From positions 1-17,641 of the forward strand of contig NZ_JAVMKF010000254.1 in assembly GCF_031732815.1 (NCBI RefSeq): a DNA stretch of 17,641 bases. Direction: 5' to 3'. The notes under the pieces are model-generated. The model saw only the letters and a program-made list of their open reading frames with translations, was not told the DNA's origin and searched no databases. Shown one piece after another: positions 15,712-17,641 of this stretch (within the stretch, counting starts at the first letter, position 1; each line of letters starts with the position of its first letter). This DNA comes from Accumulibacter sp031732815. Its GTDB lineage: Bacteria > Pseudomonadota > Gammaproteobacteria > Burkholderiales > Rhodocyclaceae. The position numbers were made by a program, and so were the translations under genes.

Positions 15712-16116
15712 ATGCGACCATCAGCCATCACTGTACTGCTTGCCACTGCTTTCTTCTCCATTTCGAGCCATTCCCAGGATGTGCGCTCTGCCAATACCGA
15801 CAAGGCGAGATGGCTGTCGATCACCGAGGTGCACACCAGACTGGAATCTGCCGGCTATCGGAATATCGAGAAGATCGAACGTGAAAGCGGCAGCTATGAG
15901 GTCAAGGCCACCGACCAGGCGGGCCGGCGGATCAAGCTGTATGTGCATCCGCAAACGGGCGATATCATCGACCAGCGGCAGCGTGACGCCAAGCATGTCA
16001 AATACGACGGTGGCCATGCCAGTAGCAGACAGCGGAATTCCGCTGAGTGCAACGAACGACGCTGCCGAGACGACTTGCCCCAAACGGGAGCCATTCAACC
16101 TGCCTCCGGAAAATGA
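15712..16116 (+). CDS. Periplasmic PepSY-domain protein in the cytochrome operon
   Basis: This 134-residue protein has a short signal peptide (MRPSAITVLLATAFFSISS, cleavage near residue 22). A PepSY domain covers about 38-92 (LSITEVHTRLESAGYRNIEK ... SYEVKATDQAGRRIKLYVHP QTGDIID). The polar tail of 40 residues holds two cysteines (ECNERRC) and no known domain. The start follows a strong AGGAGG (15699-15704). It sits between DHC and the flavocytochrome and ends 18 bases before the latter, so it is surely co-transcribed. Its role is unknown; a periplasmic chaperone or docking protein for the electron chain is one guess. A longer in-frame start at 15628 lies inside DHC and is rejected. Confidence 0.82.
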   Translation: MRPSAITVLLATAFFSISSHSQDVRSANTDKARWLSITEVHTRLESAGYRNIEKIERESGSYEVKATDQAGRRIKLYVHPQTGDIIDQRQRDAKHVKYDGGHASSRQRNSAECNERRCRDDLPQTGAIQPASGK

Positions 16117-16134
16117 CCCATCAGGAGTTCTGAC

Positions 16135-17469
16135 ATGAAAATCTTGCTCGGTTCTCTACTCGCCATCGTCACTCTGGCCTGGGGAGTGGACGTACTTGCC
16201 ACGGGTGGCACCAGTCGCGGCACGCTGCCATGGGTAATCCGGCAGGAAGCGCTCTATCTGAGTGGTCTGCTGTCGATCGCTTTGATGTCGCTGGCGATGT
16301 TCTTGTCCACACGTCCCGCCTGGCTCGAAACCCCGCTGGGCGGGATGGATCGAGTCTATCGGACGCATAAATGGTCCGGAATTCTCGCGGTGAGCTTTGC
16401 CATCGTGCACTGGCTGGTCGAGGAAGTCGTCGGAGACATTCTCAAGGCGATGGTCGGACGCGAAGGCCGCATACCCAAGGAGCAATTTACCGGCTTCCTG
16501 GAAGTGATGCGCGACCTGGCGAAGGACCTCGGGGAGTGGGCGTTCTATCTCGTGCTGGTGATGCTGGTCATCACCTTATGGAAGCGGTTTCCCTATAAGA
16601 CCTGGCGGGTAGTGCATCAGGCCATGCCGGTGCTCTATCTGATGCTGGTGCTCCATGCCGCCATGCTCGCTCCGACTGATTACTGGACCCAGCCGCTCGG
16701 CATTCTCATCGCTTTGCTTGGCGTTGGCGGGATCTATGGCGCTCTCTGCTCTCTGCTCGGCCGCATCGGGAGGGTACGCCGTGCTAGCGGGACCGTGACA
16801 GCCATCGACCAAGCTGCCCCGGATGTGCTTACCGTCAGTTGCCAGCTCGACAACAAATGGCCTGGCCATCACCCTGGTCAGTTTGCATTCATTACCTTCG
16901 ACGAGAAAGAGGGGGCGCACCCATTCACGATCGCCACTTCCGATCGCGGTGATCGAAGCATGAGTTTCCAGATCAAGGCGCTCGGTGACTACACCCGAAC
17001 CCTGGGCAAGCGACTGGAGGTCGGTCAAGCCATCAACGTCGAAGGGCCTTATGGACGCTTCGACATGGCCCGTCATGATTCGAGCGCCAGACAAATCTGG
17101 ATTGCCGGCGGGATCGGAGTAACGCCCTTCCTCGCCTGGCTGGATGCCTTGCAACAGACGTCGAGCCCGGTTTCCGCAGATCTCCACTACTGCACCCGTG
17201 ATCGACGCAATGATCCGTTTGTCGCCCGTCTCGAGACAGCTTGCGCCGCGTTGCCTGGCATCCGGCTGCACATTCATGGCGCCGATCAGGATGAAAATCA
17301 GGGTGAAATATTGACCGCTGCCGATGTCGCCGCTGCGCAGGCTGGCTCGTGCCGGTCCGAGATCTGGTATTGCGGGCCGCAAGGTTTGGCAGAAAAGCTC
17401 AAACATGAACTCGGGCGTAGCGGACACCGTCGGTTCAGATTCCACCAGGAAGCCTTCGAGATGCGGTGA
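16135..17469 (+). CDS. NOX-like membrane flavocytochrome b (ferric reductase/NAD(P)H oxidase superfamily)
   Basis: This 444-residue protein has about six membrane segments in residues 1-210, then a ferredoxin-reductase-like cytoplasmic module. Candidate heme ligands are His78 and His92 (H-x13-H) and His161 and His174 (H-x12-H), the same spacings as in human NOX2, allowing two stacked b hemes. The FAD site is HPFTIATS (262-269), the NAD(P) site GGIGVTP (325-331), and CGP (413-415) ends the nucleotide fold. The family moves electrons from cytoplasmic NAD(P)H through FAD and heme to the outer face. SHP/DHC clusters usually encode a small cytochrome b; here a complete flavin-containing reductase takes that place. 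The ATG at 16135 follows AGGAG. The natural acceptor may be DHC, O2 or ferric iron; placement favours DHC (inference). Confidence 0.88.
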   Translation: MKILLGSLLAIVTLAWGVDVLATGGTSRGTLPWVIRQEALYLSGLLSIALMSLAMFLSTRPAWLETPLGGMDRVYRTHKWSGILAVSFAIVHWLVEEVVGDILKAMVGREGRIPKEQFTGFLEVMRDLAKDLGEWAFYLVLVMLVITLWKRFPYKTWRVVHQAMPVLYLMLVLHAAMLAPTDYWTQPLGILIALLGVGGIYGALCSLLGRIGRVRRASGTVTAIDQAAPDVLTVSCQLDNKWPGHHPGQFAFITFDEKEGAHPFTIATSDRGDRSMSFQIKALGDYTRTLGKRLEVGQAINVEGPYGRFDMARHDSSARQIWIAGGIGVTPFLAWLDALQQTSSPVSADLHYCTRDRRNDPFVARLETACAALPGIRLHIHGADQDENQGEILTAADVAAAQAGSCRSEIWYCGPQGLAEKLKHELGRSGHRRFRFHQEAFEMR

Positions 17470-17641
17470 GACGGAAGAGGGCCTCCGCGCTTGGAAGTCA
17501 CATGGGTGCGAGGCTGAGAATCCGGAGCCGAACGTCGTCGTCCCCAGCGGCGCGCTCGCGCTTCACGGGTACTCTCGGCATTGTGAAGCAACCACCCCAG
17601 AGCGCCTCGCCCCGAGGCGACCACCCGCCGGCGACGATTTT
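17470..17641. other. Right-edge non-coding stretch
   Basis: No convincing gene follows the flavocytochrome within the window. The minus-strand frame reaching 17624 overlaps the flavocytochrome and has no supporting motif. A hairpin is listed separately. Confidence 0.4.
17603..17619. terminator. Short GC hairpin after the cytochrome operon
   Basis: CGCCTCG (17603-17609) and CGAGGCG (17613-17619) pair perfectly around a CCC loop. The nearest T-run (17638-17641) is 18 bases downstream and is cut by the window edge, so a terminator is only possible. Confidence 0.3.

Overview
The window looks like the chromosome of a GC-rich betaproteobacterium, most likely of the Rhodocyclaceae/Accumulibacter kind. 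This rests on base composition, on the hypX-hoxA-hoxB-hoxC order known from Ralstonia (Cupriavidus), and on the overall look of the proteins; no marker gene here fixes the species. No insertion sequence, phage gene, integrase or CRISPR array is visible.

Layout, left to right. (1) Housekeeping edge: the 5' end of rimO (minus strand, cut by the window edge), then an endonuclease/exonuclease/phosphatase-fold hydrolase. (2) A small redox-looking unit: a MarR-type regulator with a five-cysteine tail, divergent from a 77-residue CPVC thioredoxin-like protein. A perfect 18-bp-arm palindrome lies over the promoter between them. (3) A YcbL-type metallo-beta-lactamase-fold hydrolase, convergent with an XRE-type DNA-binding protein. 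The latter lies downstream of tRNA-Gly(GCC) and tRNA-Cys(GCA), which share a near-perfect sigma-70 promoter. (4) A response regulator whose output is a long TPR array instead of a DNA-binding domain. (5) A hydrogen-sensing block, hypX-hoxA-hoxB-hoxC, with overlapping stop and start codons at every junction. It encodes the aerobic CO-ligand synthesis enzyme, the NtrC-type hydrogenase activator, and the two subunits of the H2-sensing regulatory [NiFe] hydrogenase. The partner kinase gene hoxJ, expected next, is absent. (6) A divergent pair of operons. Leftward is PepSY protein - OmpR/PhoP-type regulator - sensor kinase. Rightward is SHP (oxygen-binding monoheme cytochrome c), DHC (diheme cytochrome c), a periplasmic PepSY protein, and a membrane flavocytochrome b with the histidine spacing and nucleotide-binding motifs of NADPH oxidases (NOX).

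How the parts may work together. In the hydrogen block, HoxBC senses H2 and HoxA activates hydrogenase genes that must lie elsewhere, while HypX supports active-site assembly in air. In the right-hand block the gene set suggests a chain NAD(P)H -> FAD -> two b hemes -> periplasmic DHC -> SHP -> a small ligand such as O2 or NO. The divergent two-component system would control it through four 11-bp-spaced half-sites arranged as a dyad in the shared intergenic region. This NOX-like/SHP/DHC/PepSY module with its own sensor is the most interesting part of the window. Individual families are known, but the electron route and its trigger are inference here.
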